Shown here: positions 11,038-22,544 of the stretch, in pieces
Position numbering within the stretch: position 1 is the first letter of the stretch
How the letters are laid out: each line of letters opens with the position of its first letter
Origin: Billgrantia aerodenitrificans
Lineage (GTDB): Bacteria > Pseudomonadota > Gammaproteobacteria > Pseudomonadales > Halomonadaceae
NCBI RefSeq assembly: GCF_021404405.1
Contig: NZ_JABFTV010000001.1
Coordinates: 620,001-684,000, forward strand
Direction: 5' to 3'
DNA length: 64,000 bases
Translations under genes and position numbers: made by a program
The notes under the pieces: generated by a model
Databases searched by the model: none
The model's input: the letters and a program-made list of their open reading frames with translations, nothing else
Told to the model about the DNA's origin: nothing

Positions 11038-11637
11038 ATGGGGGCGGATTTGGGCGAAGAGCTGTGGCCGCTATGGGGTCTGGTGCCGCTGGGCTATCTC
11101 AGCGGTTCCTGGCTGGGCGCGCTGTGGGTCTGCCGGCTGGCAGGCGTCGCTGATCCGCGCGGGGAAGGCTCCGGCAACCCGGGCTTCTCGAACGTGTTGC
11201 GCCTTTACGGCCCGCGGCTTGCCGGAGCGACGCTGGCGCTCGATGCGGCCAAGGGGATGCCGGTGTTGTGGTTCGCCATGGTGCTGGGCATGCCGCCATG
11301 GGCCCAGGGCATGGTCGGGCTGGCCGTACTGTTGGGGCACAGTTTTCCGCCCTGGCATCGTTTTCGTGGCGGCAAGGCGGTGGCCAGCGCGTTCGGCGTG
11401 CTGCTGGTGCTGACTCCCTGGGTGGCACTGTGCTGTGCCGCGCTGTGGGTACTGCTGGCCTGGCGGGTACGTACCGCGGCGGTGGCCTCGCTGGCCAGCG
11501 CCGGTATCGCGCCGCTGGCCAGCCTGTGGCTGGCGCCGGACTATGTGCTGGTGATCCTGGTCTTCACCCTGCTGGTGCTGGTGCGCCACCTGCTCAACAT
11601 ACGTCGGCTGGGCAAGGGCGACGAGCACGCGCTTTGA
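11038..11637 (+). CDS. plsY: acyl-phosphate:glycerol-3-phosphate acyltransferase PlsY
   Basis: A 199-residue integral membrane enzyme that moves the acyl group from acyl-phosphate (made by PlsX) onto glycerol-3-phosphate, the first step of phospholipid synthesis. The three conserved cytoplasmic motifs are present: GSGNPGFSNVLR, GHSFPPWHRFRGGKAVA and VRHLLNIRRL, separated by hydrophobic helices. It sits between folB and tsaD, a common position (ygiH) near rpsU-dnaG-rpoD. The ribosome site is weak. Confidence 0.93.
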   Translation: MGADLGEELWPLWGLVPLGYLSGSWLGALWVCRLAGVADPRGEGSGNPGFSNVLRLYGPRLAGATLALDAAKGMPVLWFAMVLGMPPWAQGMVGLAVLLGHSFPPWHRFRGGKAVASAFGVLLVLTPWVALCCAALWVLLAWRVRTAAVASLASAGIAPLASLWLAPDYVLVILVFTLLVLVRHLLNIRRLGKGDEHAL

Positions 11638-11685
11638 ACGTTGCGTCGTCGTTGGCCCGGCTGGTTGCATCAGGACGGCGGACGT

Positions 11686-12723
11686 TCAGATGCTGGCTGG
11701 TGACGTCAGGGTATCCATCGGCCAGCGCGGTACCGCCTTCATCTGTCCTGTCTCGTCGCGTTCGCCGGCCTCCAGGCGCAAGGCGCCGGCCAGGGCGATC
11801 ATGGCGCCGTTGTCGGTGCAGAAACGGCCGCGGGGATAGAATACCTGTGCGTTGCGCTTCGCCACCTCTGTGGCCAATCTCTCGCGCAGGCGCTGGTTGG
11901 CACTCACCCCACCGGCCATCACCAGACGTTTGAGGCCGGTGTCGTCCAACGCCCGGCGGCACTTGATCGTCAGGGTATCGACCACTGCCTCCTCGAAGGC
12001 CCGGGCAACGTCGGCACGGGCCTGGTCGTCGAGCTCGCCGGCCTGTTCCAGCTGGCGCAGGGTGGTGAGGGTATGGGTCTTGAGCCCGGAAAAGCTGAAG
12101 TCGAGGCCCGGCCGGTCGGTCATCGGCCGGGGGAAGCGAAAGCGCCCGGGATTGCCCGTCTCGGCCAGTCGGGCGACCTGAGGGCCGCCGGGATAGCTCA
12201 GTCCCAGCATCTTGGCGGTCTTGTCGAAGGCTTCGCCGGCGGCGTCGTCCACCGACTCGCCGAGCAGGCGATACAGCCCCAGCCCTTGTACCTCGACCAG
12301 TTGAGTATGCCCGCCGGAGACCAGCAGGGCGACGAAGGGGAAGGCCGGCGGCGACTCCTCGAGCATGGGCGCCAGCAGGTGCCCCTCCATGTGGTGAACC
12401 CCCAGCACGGGGATGCCCAGCGCACGAGCCATGCCGTGCGCGGTGCTGGCGCCCACCATCAGCGCGCCGACCAGCCCCGGGCCGGCGGTATAGGCGATGG
12501 CGTCGAGCTCGCTGCGCTGCATGCCGGCCTCGTCGAGCACCCGCTGTATCAGGGGCAGCAGGCGCCGGGTATGGTCACGGGAGGCCAGCTCCGGTACCAC
12601 GCCGCCATATTCGGCATGCATGGCGACCTGGCTGTAGAGAGCGTCGGCCAGCAGGCCGCGTTCGGTGTCGTAGATCGCGACGCCGGTTTCGTCGCAGGAG
12701 GTCTCGATGCCAAGGACGCGCAT
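11686..12723 (-). CDS. tsaD: tRNA N6-adenosine threonylcarbamoyltransferase TsaD
   Basis: A 345-residue ASKHA-fold protein that, with TsaB and TsaE, transfers the threonylcarbamoyl group to A37 of ANN-decoding tRNAs (t6A). The N-terminus [14 protein letters not shown] and the metal-binding HHMEGH (H111, H115) are diagnostic, followed by VSGGHTQL and [12 protein letters not shown]. The ATG at 12723 was preferred over a 47-residue extension because it gives the standard N-terminus. It is divergent from rpsU; a TAGAAT-like -10 box lies on the reverse strand at 12755-12760. Confidence 0.95.
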   Translation of the reverse strand: MRVLGIETSCDETGVAIYDTERGLLADALYSQVAMHAEYGGVVPELASRDHTRRLLPLIQRVLDEAGMQRSELDAIAYTAGPGLVGALMVGASTAHGMARALGIPVLGVHHMEGHLLAPMLEESPPAFPFVALLVSGGHTQLVEVQGLGLYRLLGESVDDAAGEAFDKTAKMLGLSYPGGPQVARLAETGNPGRFRFPRPMTDRPGLDFSFSGLKTHTLTTLRQLEQAGELDDQARADVARAFEEAVVDTLTIKCRRALDDTGLKRLVMAGGVSANQRLRERLATEVAKRNAQVFYPRGRFCTDNGAMIALAGALRLEAGERDETGQMKAVPRWPMDTLTSPASI

Positions 12724-12917
12724 GGTGCAGAGCTCATGATGAGAGGAAGGCCGTATTCTAGCAAATCGGGGCCTGGCCATCCCGCCTTCGTGTGGCGGGA
12801 ATTTGCAAAGCTTGGCATCGCCGACTAAACTACCGTGCGCTGTACAATTGGGTCGTGCACCCACATCCGGGTGTGCGTTCGAACCGAACTCAAGAATTCA
12901 AGGTAGGTGAGTGCTTA

Positions 12918-13133
12918 ATGCCTTCTGTCAAAGTACGTGATAACGAGCCGTTCGACGTCGCGCTGCGCCGTTTCAAGCGTTCCTGTGAAAAAGCCGGCAT
13001 CCTCTCCGAAGTGCGTCGTCGCGAGCACTACGAGAAGCCGACAGCAGAGCGCAAGCGCAAGGCTGCCGCCGCGGTGAAGCGTCACGCCAAGAAGCTCCAG
13101 CGTGAGCGCAAGCGTTTCGAACGGCTCTATTGA
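12918..13133 (+). CDS. rpsU: 30S ribosomal protein S21
   Basis: A 71-residue basic protein, exactly the usual length. The sequence [19 protein letters not shown], followed by [11 protein letters not shown] and a lysine/arginine-rich tail, is unmistakable. S21 binds the 30S platform and aids initiation at ribosome-binding sites. A GGTAGGTGAG stretch precedes the ATG. It heads the rpsU-dnaG-rpoD macromolecular-synthesis cluster, with a promoter probably in 12800-12850. Confidence 0.97.
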   Translation: MPSVKVRDNEPFDVALRRFKRSCEKAGILSEVRRREHYEKPTAERKRKAAAAVKRHAKKLQRERKRFERLY

Positions 13134-13187
13134 TCCGTACTCGGGGAGCCTCGATGCTTCGTGCATTGCGGCTTCTGGAAGGATGAC

Positions 13188-13215
13188 CAAGCGGCTGCCG
13201 TCAGGTGGCCGCTTG
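13188..13215 (+). terminator. stem-loop between rpsU and dnaG (attenuator-like)
   Basis: CAAGCGGC (13188-13195) pairs perfectly with GCCGCTTG (13208-13215) around a 12-base loop, followed by TCTTTC rather than a long T run. In E. coli a partial terminator in this position lowers dnaG expression relative to rpsU; the same role is inferred here. Confidence 0.55.
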
Positions 13216-13276
13216 TCTTTCAAGTCCGTTTCACTGCAACTTTTCATCTGCCCCGCCGGGAGGTGGCAAGACCCAC

Positions 13277-15100
13277 ATGGCCGGCCAGATTCCGCAGCGC
13301 TTCATCGATGACCTGCTGGCACGCGTCGACGTGGTCGAGGTGGTGGGCGAGCGAGTGCAGCTGAAGAAGGCTGGACGCAACTATTCCGGCCTGTGCCCCT
13401 TTCATCAGGAAAAGACGCCGTCCTTCACCGTCAGTGCCGATAAGCAGTTCTATCACTGCTTCGGCTGTGGTGCTCACGGCACTGCTCTGCGTTTTCTGAT
13501 GGAGTACGACAAGCTGCGCTTCCCCGAGGCGGTAGAGCAACTGGCGGCCCGCTTGGGGCTCGAGGTGCCGCGCGAAGGCGACGACGACCCTCGCGCTCAG
13601 GCACGCGAGCGCAAGCGCCAGGAGGGCGTCAATCTGCTCGAGCTCTCGGCCAGCTTCTTTCGCGAGCGGCTGAAGATGTCTGAGGGGCAGCAGGCGCGGG
13701 AGTACCTCTCCCGGCGCGGCCTCTCCGAAGAGGTGCAGCGAGACTTCGGCATCGGCTATGCCCCGGACGACTGGGAGGCACTCAAGCGCCACCTGAGCGC
13801 TAGGGGCGTTGCCGAAGCGGTACAGGTCGAATACGGCCTGCTGGTGCAGCGCGAGGAGAGCGGCCGCACCTACGACCGCTTCCGCGATCGGGTGATGTTC
13901 CCGATTCGTGACGTGCGCGGACGTACCATCGCCTTCGGTGGTCGGGTGCTCGGCGATGCCAAGCCTAAATACTTGAACTCGCCCGAGACGCCGGTCTTCC
14001 ACAAGGGCAGGGAGCTGTACGGGCTGTTCGAGGCCAGGCAGGCCAATCCACGGCTCGAGCGGCTGGTGATCGTCGAGGGCTACATGGACGTGGTGGCGCT
14101 GGCCCAGTTCGGCATTCGCAATGCCGTGGCGACCCTGGGGACTTCCACCAGCGAGGAGCATCTGGGGCGGCTGTTCCGCATGGTCGACGAGGTGGTGTTC
14201 TGCTTCGACGGCGACCGGGCCGGGCGGCAGGCCGCCAGCCGCGCGCTGGAAACGGTGCTGCCGCAGATGATCGATGGGCGGACGGCGCGCTTCCTGTTCC
14301 TGCCGGAGGGCGAGGACCCGGATACGCTGGTGCGTCGCGAGGGGCCTGAGGCCTTCGAGAACCGCATCACCTGCGCCAGCCCGTTGTCGGAGTTCCTGTT
14401 CGATCAGGCGGCGCGGGGGCGTGACCTGGCACGTGTCGAGGAGCGCGAGCGCTTCGCCAGCCAGGTGTTGAAGGCAGTGGCACGATTGCCTCAGGGCATG
14501 TTGAAGACCGTGCTGCTGGGGGAGCTCGCGCGGCGTACCGGGGTCGATCAGTCTCGCTTCGACGCGCTCCTGGCCAGCGAGCAGGAGGCTGCCTCACCGG
14601 CCGCCGAGCCTTCCCAGGCGCCTGTCGCGGCGGCTTCCGCACCGAGTGTGGCGGAAGAGAAGCCGCGCAAAGAGGGAGCGGCGCTGGGGCTGATGGCGCG
14701 GGTGCTGCAGCTGCTGGTGCATGAGCCGACGCTGGTCGAGCGCTTGCCCGCGGTGGAGGAGTGGTGTCCGGAGGACGGGACGGATGCCTTGCTGTGCCGC
14801 GAGCTGGTGCGTTTGCTGCGGGCGGGACGTTACCGTAGCCCGCATGTGTTGCTGGCCCACTTCCAGGGCAGTGCTCAGGGCGAGCGGCTAGCGGCACTGG
14901 TACAGCGAGAGATGCTGATTCCGCGGGAGGCGCGAGGCCAGGAGCTCGAGGGATTGGTCGAGTACCTGAGGCGTCAACGGCAGCGCCAGTCGCCGCAGGA
15001 GGAGTTCGAGGCGCTGCTGGCCAAAGAGCGGGGCGGTGAACGCCTGCCGCTCGAGGCGAGGCAGCGGCTGCAGGAGCTGCTGTTGGAGCTGAAACGCTGA
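13277..15100 (+). CDS. dnaG: DNA primase DnaG
   Basis: A 607-residue primase that makes RNA primers for lagging-strand replication with DnaB. The N-terminal CHC2 zinc-binding module shows Cys40, His43, Cys61 and Cys64 (CPFH and CFGCGAHG). The TOPRIM catalytic core follows, with VIVEGYMDV and the acidic CFDGDRAG. The C-terminal 150 residues form the helicase-interacting domain, after a Pro/Ala-rich linker near residues 440-465. The ATG at 13277 gives MAGQIPQRFIDDLL and has GGGAGGTGG upstream. Confidence 0.96.
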   Translation: MAGQIPQRFIDDLLARVDVVEVVGERVQLKKAGRNYSGLCPFHQEKTPSFTVSADKQFYHCFGCGAHGTALRFLMEYDKLRFPEAVEQLAARLGLEVPREGDDDPRAQARERKRQEGVNLLELSASFFRERLKMSEGQQAREYLSRRGLSEEVQRDFGIGYAPDDWEALKRHLSARGVAEAVQVEYGLLVQREESGRTYDRFRDRVMFPIRDVRGRTIAFGGRVLGDAKPKYLNSPETPVFHKGRELYGLFEARQANPRLERLVIVEGYMDVVALAQFGIRNAVATLGTSTSEEHLGRLFRMVDEVVFCFDGDRAGRQAASRALETVLPQMIDGRTARFLFLPEGEDPDTLVRREGPEAFENRITCASPLSEFLFDQAARGRDLARVEERERFASQVLKAVARLPQGMLKTVLLGELARRTGVDQSRFDALLASEQEAASPAAEPSQAPVAAASAPSVAEEKPRKEGAALGLMARVLQLLVHEPTLVERLPAVEEWCPEDGTDALLCRELVRLLRAGRYRSPHVLLAHFQGSAQGERLAALVQREMLIPREARGQELEGLVEYLRRQRQRQSPQEEFEALLAKERGGERLPLEARQRLQELLLELKR

Positions 15101-15327
15101 CCGCTGGATTGAGACCGGCGGATTGATTTTCCGTTGTGCACCCCCATGTTAGGGAGCATGGCCGGACGCTGTCAGCATAACCGATTAAACTAACACACCT
15201 GAGTGATCGAGCAAATGGGCCGTACTGGCGGGTTCGTACTGTTTCCCGCTATACTATTGGGCTTCATGAGTTTTCTCCACCCCAGCGCTTCAGGTGCTTC
15301 ATTCTTCTTCGTCGAGATAGGGTTTCT

Positions 15328-17196
<1,869 letters not shown>

Positions 17197-17214
17197 GCGC
17201 GATCATCCGATGTG

Positions 17215-17249
17215 AAAAAAACCGCGGCCCGATGGCCGCGGTTTTTTTT
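17215..17249. terminator. strong rho-independent terminator after rpoD, bidirectional
   Basis: The perfect 9-bp stem ACCGCGGCC/GGCCGCGGT with loop CGAT is flanked by an A run on the left and an eight-base T run on the right. It can terminate rpoD on the plus strand and the convergent AbgT gene on the minus strand. Confidence 0.93.
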
Positions 17250-17284
17250 CGACCGCACCGTGGACGGTGTGGCGCAGGGCGTGT

Positions 17285-18853
17285 TCAGAGCACGTAGTGG
17301 GTGGCCGAGCCCGGCCCTACCGGCAGGCCGAACAGGAACACCCAGGCAAAGAACAGCAGGCTCCAGCCGATCAGCATGAACAGGGTGTAGGGCAGCATCA
17401 GCGCCACCAGCGTGCCGATACCCAGGTCCTTACGGTAACGCGCGGCCACCGCCATGATCAGGCCGAAGTAGCTCATCATCGGCGTGATCAAGTTGGTCAC
17501 CGAGTCGCCGATGCGGTAGGCGGCCTGGATCACTTCCGGGGCATAGCCCATAAGCATCAGCATCGGTACGAAGATGGGCGCCGTGACCGCCCACTGTGCC
17601 GACGCGCTGCCCAGCGACAGGTTGACGAAGGCGCACATCAGGATGAACAGGGCGAACAGCAGCGGGCCGCTCAGGCCCAGTGTCTGCAGCATGTCGGCGC
17701 CAGCCACGGCGATCACGGTGCCGAAATTGCTCCAGTTGAACAGCGCCACGAACTGGGCGGCAAAGAAGACCAGTACGATGTAAAGGCCGAGGCTGCTCAT
17801 GCTGCGGGCCATGGCATCGACGACGTCGCGGTCGCCGCGCATGGTGCCGGCAAGCCTGCCGTAGACGAAACCGAGCAGAGAGAAGGAAATCGCCACGATC
17901 ACCACGATGCCGCTGAGAAAGGGCGAGCCGCTGATGGCGCCGGTTTCCGGGTGGCGCAGGATGCCGTTGGCAGGCACCACCATGAGTGCCAGCAGCGCCA
18001 CGATGGCCAGGGTGGCGAGTCCGGTCCCCTTGAGTGCGCGCTTCTCCGTGGCCGAGAGGCTCGCCATGCGCTGCCCGTCGATGTCATCCGCGGCGTAGGC
18101 GGCATCGAACTTGCCGAGCTTGGGCTCGACGATGCGCTCGGTCACCAGCCCGCCGATCAGCGTGACGACGAAGGTGCTGACGATCATGAAGAACCAGTTG
18201 GCCTCGGCGCCTACGCTGTAGCTCGGGTCGAGCAGGCGCGCGGCTTCCTGGGTGATGCCGGAGAGCAGCGGGTCGACGGTGCCGATCAGCAGGTTGGCGC
18301 TGTAGCCGCCGGAAACGCCGCAGAAGGCGGCGGCGAGCCCGGCCAGCGGATGACGCCCCAGCGAATGGAAGATCATCGCTGCCAGCGGAATCAGCACCAC
18401 GTAACCGAGTTCGGCGGCCATGTTGGACATGATGCCGGCGAACACCACGGCATAGGTGACGATGCGTGGTGAGCGGTCCAGCACCAGGGCGCGCATGCTG
18501 GCCGAGAGCAGTCCCGAATGCTCGGCGACGCCCACGCCGAGCATGGCGACCAGTACCGTGCCCAGCGGCGCGAAGCCGGTGAAGTTGGTCACCATCTCGG
18601 TGATCAGGCGACGCAATCCTTCTGCGTTGAGCAACGAATTGACCGCAATGAGCTCACCTTCATTGGCAGGGCGCGGGTCGGCGACCGAAACGCCCAGGGC
18701 ACCGGCGATGCCGCTGGCCACCACCACGATGACGCAGAGCAGTGCGAACAGAGTGACCGGGTGTGGCAGCAGATTGCCCAGCCACTCCACGCTGTCGAGG
18801 AAACGATGGAAGGCGCCCCGTTTCAGGCGCTCGCGGCGAGGTAATGTTGACAT
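17285..18853 (-). CDS. AbgT-family transporter
   Basis: A 522-residue, highly hydrophobic protein with about a dozen membrane segments. It matches the AbgT family: residues FLDSVEWLGNLLPHPVTLF near the N-terminus, the gate region MVTNFTGFAPLGTVLVAMLG, and GYSANLLIGTVDPLLSG. Family members import p-aminobenzoyl-glutamate or export sulfonamides, driven by an ion gradient; which applies here cannot be told from sequence. The ATG at 18853 (MSTLPRRERL) was taken, with AAAGAG about 11 bases upstream. Its orientation is convergent with rpoD, and it lies downstream of a LysR gene on the same strand. Confidence 0.87.
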   Translation of the reverse strand: MSTLPRRERLKRGAFHRFLDSVEWLGNLLPHPVTLFALLCVIVVVASGIAGALGVSVADPRPANEGELIAVNSLLNAEGLRRLITEMVTNFTGFAPLGTVLVAMLGVGVAEHSGLLSASMRALVLDRSPRIVTYAVVFAGIMSNMAAELGYVVLIPLAAMIFHSLGRHPLAGLAAAFCGVSGGYSANLLIGTVDPLLSGITQEAARLLDPSYSVGAEANWFFMIVSTFVVTLIGGLVTERIVEPKLGKFDAAYAADDIDGQRMASLSATEKRALKGTGLATLAIVALLALMVVPANGILRHPETGAISGSPFLSGIVVIVAISFSLLGFVYGRLAGTMRGDRDVVDAMARSMSSLGLYIVLVFFAAQFVALFNWSNFGTVIAVAGADMLQTLGLSGPLLFALFILMCAFVNLSLGSASAQWAVTAPIFVPMLMLMGYAPEVIQAAYRIGDSVTNLITPMMSYFGLIMAVAARYRKDLGIGTLVALMLPYTLFMLIGWSLLFFAWVFLFGLPVGPGSATHYVL

Positions 18854-19020
18854 TAGAAAATACTCTTTTAGTGCGCTTTGATTAGTTGAAATTGTTGCCT
18901 TGTTGGCATGGCGCGAGACATTACGCTGATAATGATCTGTCTGCAAACCTGCCTCGCCATGGGCAAGTCTGGTCACGCGAGGTGTGCCGATTCGAACAGG
19001 GAGGCGGTGGGGAAGGAGCG

Positions 19021-19950
19021 TCAGGAGTAGGTGGTCACGTGGCGCTGGGCCTCTTCCACGATCCAGTCGTGAACGGCCGCGACGCGCCGGTCGTCCAGCG
19101 CGCCGCTGGTATGCACGATGCCGTAGCGCTTGCCGGTGGGGATGCGGGCGGGGAACGGGGCGATCAGCGCCCCCGTCTTGAGTTCGTCGGTCAGCAGCGC
19201 CTGGCGTGCAATGGCGACTCCCATGCCGGCGACGGCCGCCTCCAGGGCCAGCCGGTGCCGATTGAAGGTGTAGCCGCGGCGTACGTTGAGCGGCGGGGCT
19301 TCGATGGCCTGCAGGTAGTGTTCCCACTCGGCGTAGGGGCTCCCACCGCGCCAAGCGGTGATATCGTGCAGCAGCGGGTACCAGGCCAGGTCGCCGGGGC
19401 TGGAAAGCGGCGGGCGGCGGCGCATCAAGCCGGGGGCGCAGACCGGGAAGATCACCTCCTCCATCAGCGGGGTGATGGCCAGGCCCGGATAGTGGCCGTC
19501 GTTGAGATCGATCGCCAGATCGAACTCGCCTTCACGCAGCGACAGGCTGCTGTCCTCGGCGATGACCTGCAGCTCGATATCGGGAAAACGGGCCTGGAGT
19601 CGCGGCAGGCGCGGCATCAGCCACTTACTGAGAAAGGCCGGCACGCTGCGCAGGCGAATCACGCCGCTCATCACGCCACTGCGCAGGCGCTTCACCTCGA
19701 GGCCGACCGACTGGTAGGCCTCGTCCACCACGGCGGCCAGCCGTTTGCCCTCTTCAGTAAGCTCCAGGCGCCGTGGCAGGCGGCGAAAGAGCTTGAAGCC
19801 GAGCCGCTCCTCCAGCTGCTTGATCTGCTGGCTCACCGCGCCAGTGGTGACGTGCAGCTCTTCTGCCGCCCGGGTAAACGAGAGGTGGCGTGCGCTGATC
19901 GCGAAGACTTTCAGCCAGGCATGGGTTTGGGCGTGCAGTAGTCGACTCAT
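19021..19950 (-). CDS. LysR-family transcriptional regulator (DsdC/GcvA-like)
   Basis: A 309-residue regulator. The winged helix-turn-helix covers about residues 14-70 (FTRAAEELHVTTGAVSQQIK, LEERLGFKLFRRLPR), followed by a type 2 periplasmic-binding-like effector domain. The wording of the effector part (LPRLQARFPDIELQVIAEDS, then DLAIDLNDG and VCAPGL) recalls the DsdC/GcvA branch, which controls serine and glycine genes. It is divergent from sdaA, so L-serine or a related amino acid is a plausible inducer, by inference only. The AbgT gene lies 167 bp downstream on the same strand. Confidence 0.85.
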   Translation of the reverse strand: MSRLLHAQTHAWLKVFAISARHLSFTRAAEELHVTTGAVSQQIKQLEERLGFKLFRRLPRRLELTEEGKRLAAVVDEAYQSVGLEVKRLRSGVMSGVIRLRSVPAFLSKWLMPRLPRLQARFPDIELQVIAEDSSLSLREGEFDLAIDLNDGHYPGLAITPLMEEVIFPVCAPGLMRRRPPLSSPGDLAWYPLLHDITAWRGGSPYAEWEHYLQAIEAPPLNVRRGYTFNRHRLALEAAVAGMGVAIARQALLTDELKTGALIAPFPARIPTGKRYGIVHTSGALDDRRVAAVHDWIVEEAQRHVTTYS

Positions 19951-20027
19951 GGTTTAGTTTTGCTATAGCTGCAAGGAGTTATTCTCGGTTGCTTGGCGAG
20001 CCCTTCGACGTCAACCTTATGCCATAC

Positions 20028-20041
20028 TTGCTTACAAGCAA
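20028..20041. promoter_or_regulatory. candidate LysR operator between lysR and sdaA
   Basis: TTGCTT-AC-AAGCAA is an inverted repeat with 6-base arms located 72 bases before the sdaA ATG and 77 bases beyond the divergent LysR start. Its size and AT-rich centre fit a LysR box. The assignment is inferred from position. Confidence 0.45.
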
Positions 20042-20112
20042 ACATGTTTTAGTCAGGCTGATCCATGGGCTTCATTGGTACGTGGCATGGCTGACGACTT
20101 GCGAGGTGAATC

Positions 20113-21492
20113 ATGGCCATCAGTGTGTTCGACCTGTTCAAGATCGGTATCGGTCCGTCCAGCTCCCATACCGTGGGGCCCATGCGGGCTGCCTATGACT
20201 TCGTCGAGGAGCTGCGCCAGCGGGACCTGGTCGAGCGCGTGGCCCGCATCGAGGTGAAACTGTTCGGCTCGCTGAGTGCCACCGGCAAGGGGCACGCTAC
20301 CGATCGCGCAGTGATCATGGGGCTGATGGGCGAGCGTCCCGATCGGATCGATCCCGCCATCGTCACGCCCTGCATCGAAGAGCTGCTGGAAACCAACACG
20401 CTGATGCTGGACGGACGCCTGGCGATCCCGTTCCTCTGGACTCGTGACCTGCAGTGGTACGAGGAGTGCCTGCCCTACCACCCCAATGCGATGACGCTGG
20501 TGGCGCACGGTCATAGCGAAGAGCTGTGGCGTAACACCTACTACTCGGTGGGTGGCGGTTTCGTCATCGACGAGGGGCAGGCCGAGCGCGGCGAGCTGGA
20601 TCAGGATTCCACCGTGCTGCCTTACGACTTCAATTCCGGCGCCGAGCTGATGGCGCTGTGCCGCATGCATGACATGCGAATCAGCGAGCTGATGCTGGAG
20701 AACGAGAAGGCCTGGCGCAGCGAAGCCGAGATTCGTGACGGCCTGTGGCAGATCTGGCAGGCCATGCAGGCCTGCGTCGACAAAGGCTTGCAGCAGGAAG
20801 GCGTGCTTCCCGGCGGGCTCAACGTCAAGCGCCGTGCCGCTGCGCTGCATCGCCGCCTGCTGGCGACGAGCGACGACCGGAGCTTGATCGCTTCGACCTT
20901 CGGCGCCATGGACTGGGTCAACGTCTTCGCCCTGGCGGTGAACGAAGAGAACGCCGCGGGCGGGCGCATGGTCACGGCCCCCACCAACGGGGCGGCGGGC
21001 ATCATTCCGGCCGTGCTGCATTACTACATGAAGTTCCAGCCCGGCGCCTGTGAGCGCGACGTGGTCGATTTCCTGCTGGCCGCCGCGGCGGTGGGCATCC
21101 TGTGCAAGAAGAACGCTTCCATCTCCGGCGCCGAGGTGGGCTGCCAGGGCGAGGTCGGCTCGGCCTGCGCCATGGCCGCCGCCGGGCTGGCCGAGGTGAT
21201 GGGAGGCAGCGTGGCACAGGTGGAGAATGCCGCCGAGATTGGCCTGGAGCACAACCTCGGGCTGACCTGCGACCCGGTGGGCGGCCTGGTACAGGTACCC
21301 TGCATCGAGCGCAACGCCATCGCTTCGGTCAAGGCGATCAATGCCGCCCAGATGTCGCTGCGTGGGGACGGCGAGCATTTCATTTCACTCGACAAGGCGA
21401 TCCGCACCATGCGCGATACCGGGCGCGACATGCAGGACAAGTACAAGGAAACGTCCCGCGGCGGCCTGGCCGTGAACGCCATCGAGTGCTGA
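20113..21492 (+). CDS. sdaA: L-serine dehydratase (L-serine ammonia-lyase), iron-sulfur type
   Basis: A 459-residue single-chain enzyme that deaminates L-serine to pyruvate and ammonia. The N-terminal beta domain begins [20 protein letters not shown]. The C-terminal alpha domain has [20 protein letters not shown] and the [4Fe-4S]-ligating cysteines in [19 protein letters not shown] and [12 protein letters not shown]. Length matches bacterial SdaA/SdaB. A GAGGTGA ribosome site precedes the ATG. It is transcribed alone, ending in a terminator at 21539-21567, and is probably controlled by the divergent LysR protein. Confidence 0.95.
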   Translation: MAISVFDLFKIGIGPSSSHTVGPMRAAYDFVEELRQRDLVERVARIEVKLFGSLSATGKGHATDRAVIMGLMGERPDRIDPAIVTPCIEELLETNTLMLDGRLAIPFLWTRDLQWYEECLPYHPNAMTLVAHGHSEELWRNTYYSVGGGFVIDEGQAERGELDQDSTVLPYDFNSGAELMALCRMHDMRISELMLENEKAWRSEAEIRDGLWQIWQAMQACVDKGLQQEGVLPGGLNVKRRAAALHRRLLATSDDRSLIASTFGAMDWVNVFALAVNEENAAGGRMVTAPTNGAAGIIPAVLHYYMKFQPGACERDVVDFLLAAAAVGILCKKNASISGAEVGCQGEVGSACAMAAAGLAEVMGGSVAQVENAAEIGLEHNLGLTCDPVGGLVQVPCIERNAIASVKAINAAQMSLRGDGEHFISLDKAIRTMRDTGRDMQDKYKETSRGGLAVNAIEC

Positions 21493-21538
21493 AAGAGGTC
21501 GCCAGAACAGCCCCTTGGCTGTAATGGTGAAGAACATG

Positions 21539-21567
21539 ACGCGATGCCCCTGTGGCATCGCGTTTTT
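21539..21567 (+). terminator. rho-independent terminator after sdaA
   Basis: ACGCGATGCC pairs with GGCATCGCGT around the loop CCTGT, followed by TTTTTG. It lies 47 bases beyond the sdaA stop. Confidence 0.9.
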
Positions 21568-21656
21568 GTTTGCAAACTAACAAAGCCTGCTTTGATATAC
21601 GCCATTGGTCGAGTTTGACCCATGAACGGTTGCTCCGCGGTTGTGTCTCCTCTAGC

Positions 21657-21670
21657 TTACGTTAACGTAA
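21657..21670. promoter_or_regulatory. 14-bp perfect palindrome upstream of the liv-type operon (LiuR-like)
   Basis: TTACGTTAACGTAA is a perfect palindrome 101 bases before the livG-type start and after the sdaA terminator. It resembles the palindromes I recall for the MerR-family regulator LiuR, which governs branched-chain amino-acid catabolism in proteobacteria. The identification is a recollection and was not checked against a motif collection. Confidence 0.45.
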
Positions 21671-21770
21671 AGGTTAGAAGTCCCAGGTTGGGCCAAGCGC
21701 CGGCCGCAGCCTTCACGACAACGACAACAAATCAGCATGGATCGCGTGGGCGATCCAGAGAGGACGTCAC

Positions 21771-22544
21771 ATGACCCAGGAGTTCATACTGGAAACTCGC
21801 GGGTTGACCAAGCAGTTCCGCGGCTTCACCGCCGTGGACGATGTCAACCTGCAGGTCCGGGAGGGGCATATCCACGCCTTGATCGGTCCCAACGGTGCCG
21901 GCAAGACGACCGTCTTCAATCTCCTCACCAAGTTCCTGCCACCGACCCGTGGCGAGATTCTCTACCGCGACAAGCCGATCACCGGCATGAAGGCCAACGA
22001 GATCGCCCGCATGGGGATGGTGCGTTCCTTCCAGATCTCGGCGGTGTTCGCCCACATGACCGCGCTGGAGAACGTGCGCGTGGCGCTGCAGCGCCCCATC
22101 GGCACCTCCTTCCATTTCTGGAAGTCGGAGCGCACGCTCGACTACCTCAACGACCGCGCCATCGAGCTGCTCGATGAGGTTGGTCTGCGTGAGTACGCCG
22201 ACGTGCTGACGGTGGAGATGCCCTACGGGCGCAAGCGCGCGCTCGAGGTGGCCACGACCCTGGCCATGAATCCGACGCTGATGCTGCTCGACGAGCCGAC
22301 CCAGGGCATGGGGGCAGAGGACGTCGACCGTATCGTCGCGCTGATCCGCCGCGTGGCGCAGGGCCGTACGGTGCTGATGGTGGAGCACAACCTCAGTGTG
22401 GTGAGCCGGCTTTGCGACCGCATCACCGTATTGGCTCGCGGCGCCGTGCTGGCGGAAGGGGATTACCAGACGGTTTCCGCCGACCCACGGGTGCGCGAGG
22501 CCTACATGGGTAGCGAGGCTGCGGCAGAGGAGGCCAGCGCATGA
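21771..22544 (+). CDS. branched-chain amino-acid-type ABC transporter, ATP-binding protein (LivG-like)
   Basis: A 257-residue ATPase. Walker A is GPNGAGKTT, the Q-loop region is MVRSFQISAVF, the signature region is YGRKRALEVATTLA and Walker B is LMLLDEPTQGM. The insert between Walker A and the signature, and the C-terminal MGSEAAAEE tail, are typical of LivG. It starts a five-gene operon (two ATPases, one binding protein, two permeases) and overlaps the second ATPase by 4 bases. GAGAGGA precedes the ATG. Such systems import leucine-type amino acids, amides or urea; the exact substrate is not evident. Confidence 0.9.
   Translation: MTQEFILETRGLTKQFRGFTAVDDVNLQVREGHIHALIGPNGAGKTTVFNLLTKFLPPTRGEILYRDKPITGMKANEIARMGMVRSFQISAVFAHMTALENVRVALQRPIGTSFHFWKSERTLDYLNDRAIELLDEVGLREYADVLTVEMPYGRKRALEVATTLAMNPTLMLLDEPTQGMGAEDVDRIVALIRRVAQGRTVLMVEHNLSVVSRLCDRITVLARGAVLAEGDYQTVSADPRVREAYMGSEAAAEEASA

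Noticed and set aside
11635..11688. TGAACGT/ACGTTCA inverted repeat between plsY and tsaD stops
   Set aside because: The arms are short and 40 bases apart; not convincing as a terminator.
17267..18472. 401-codon plus-strand frame over the AbgT gene, rich in His and Gln
   Set aside because: Antisense shadow of a membrane-protein gene; composition is typical of such shadows.
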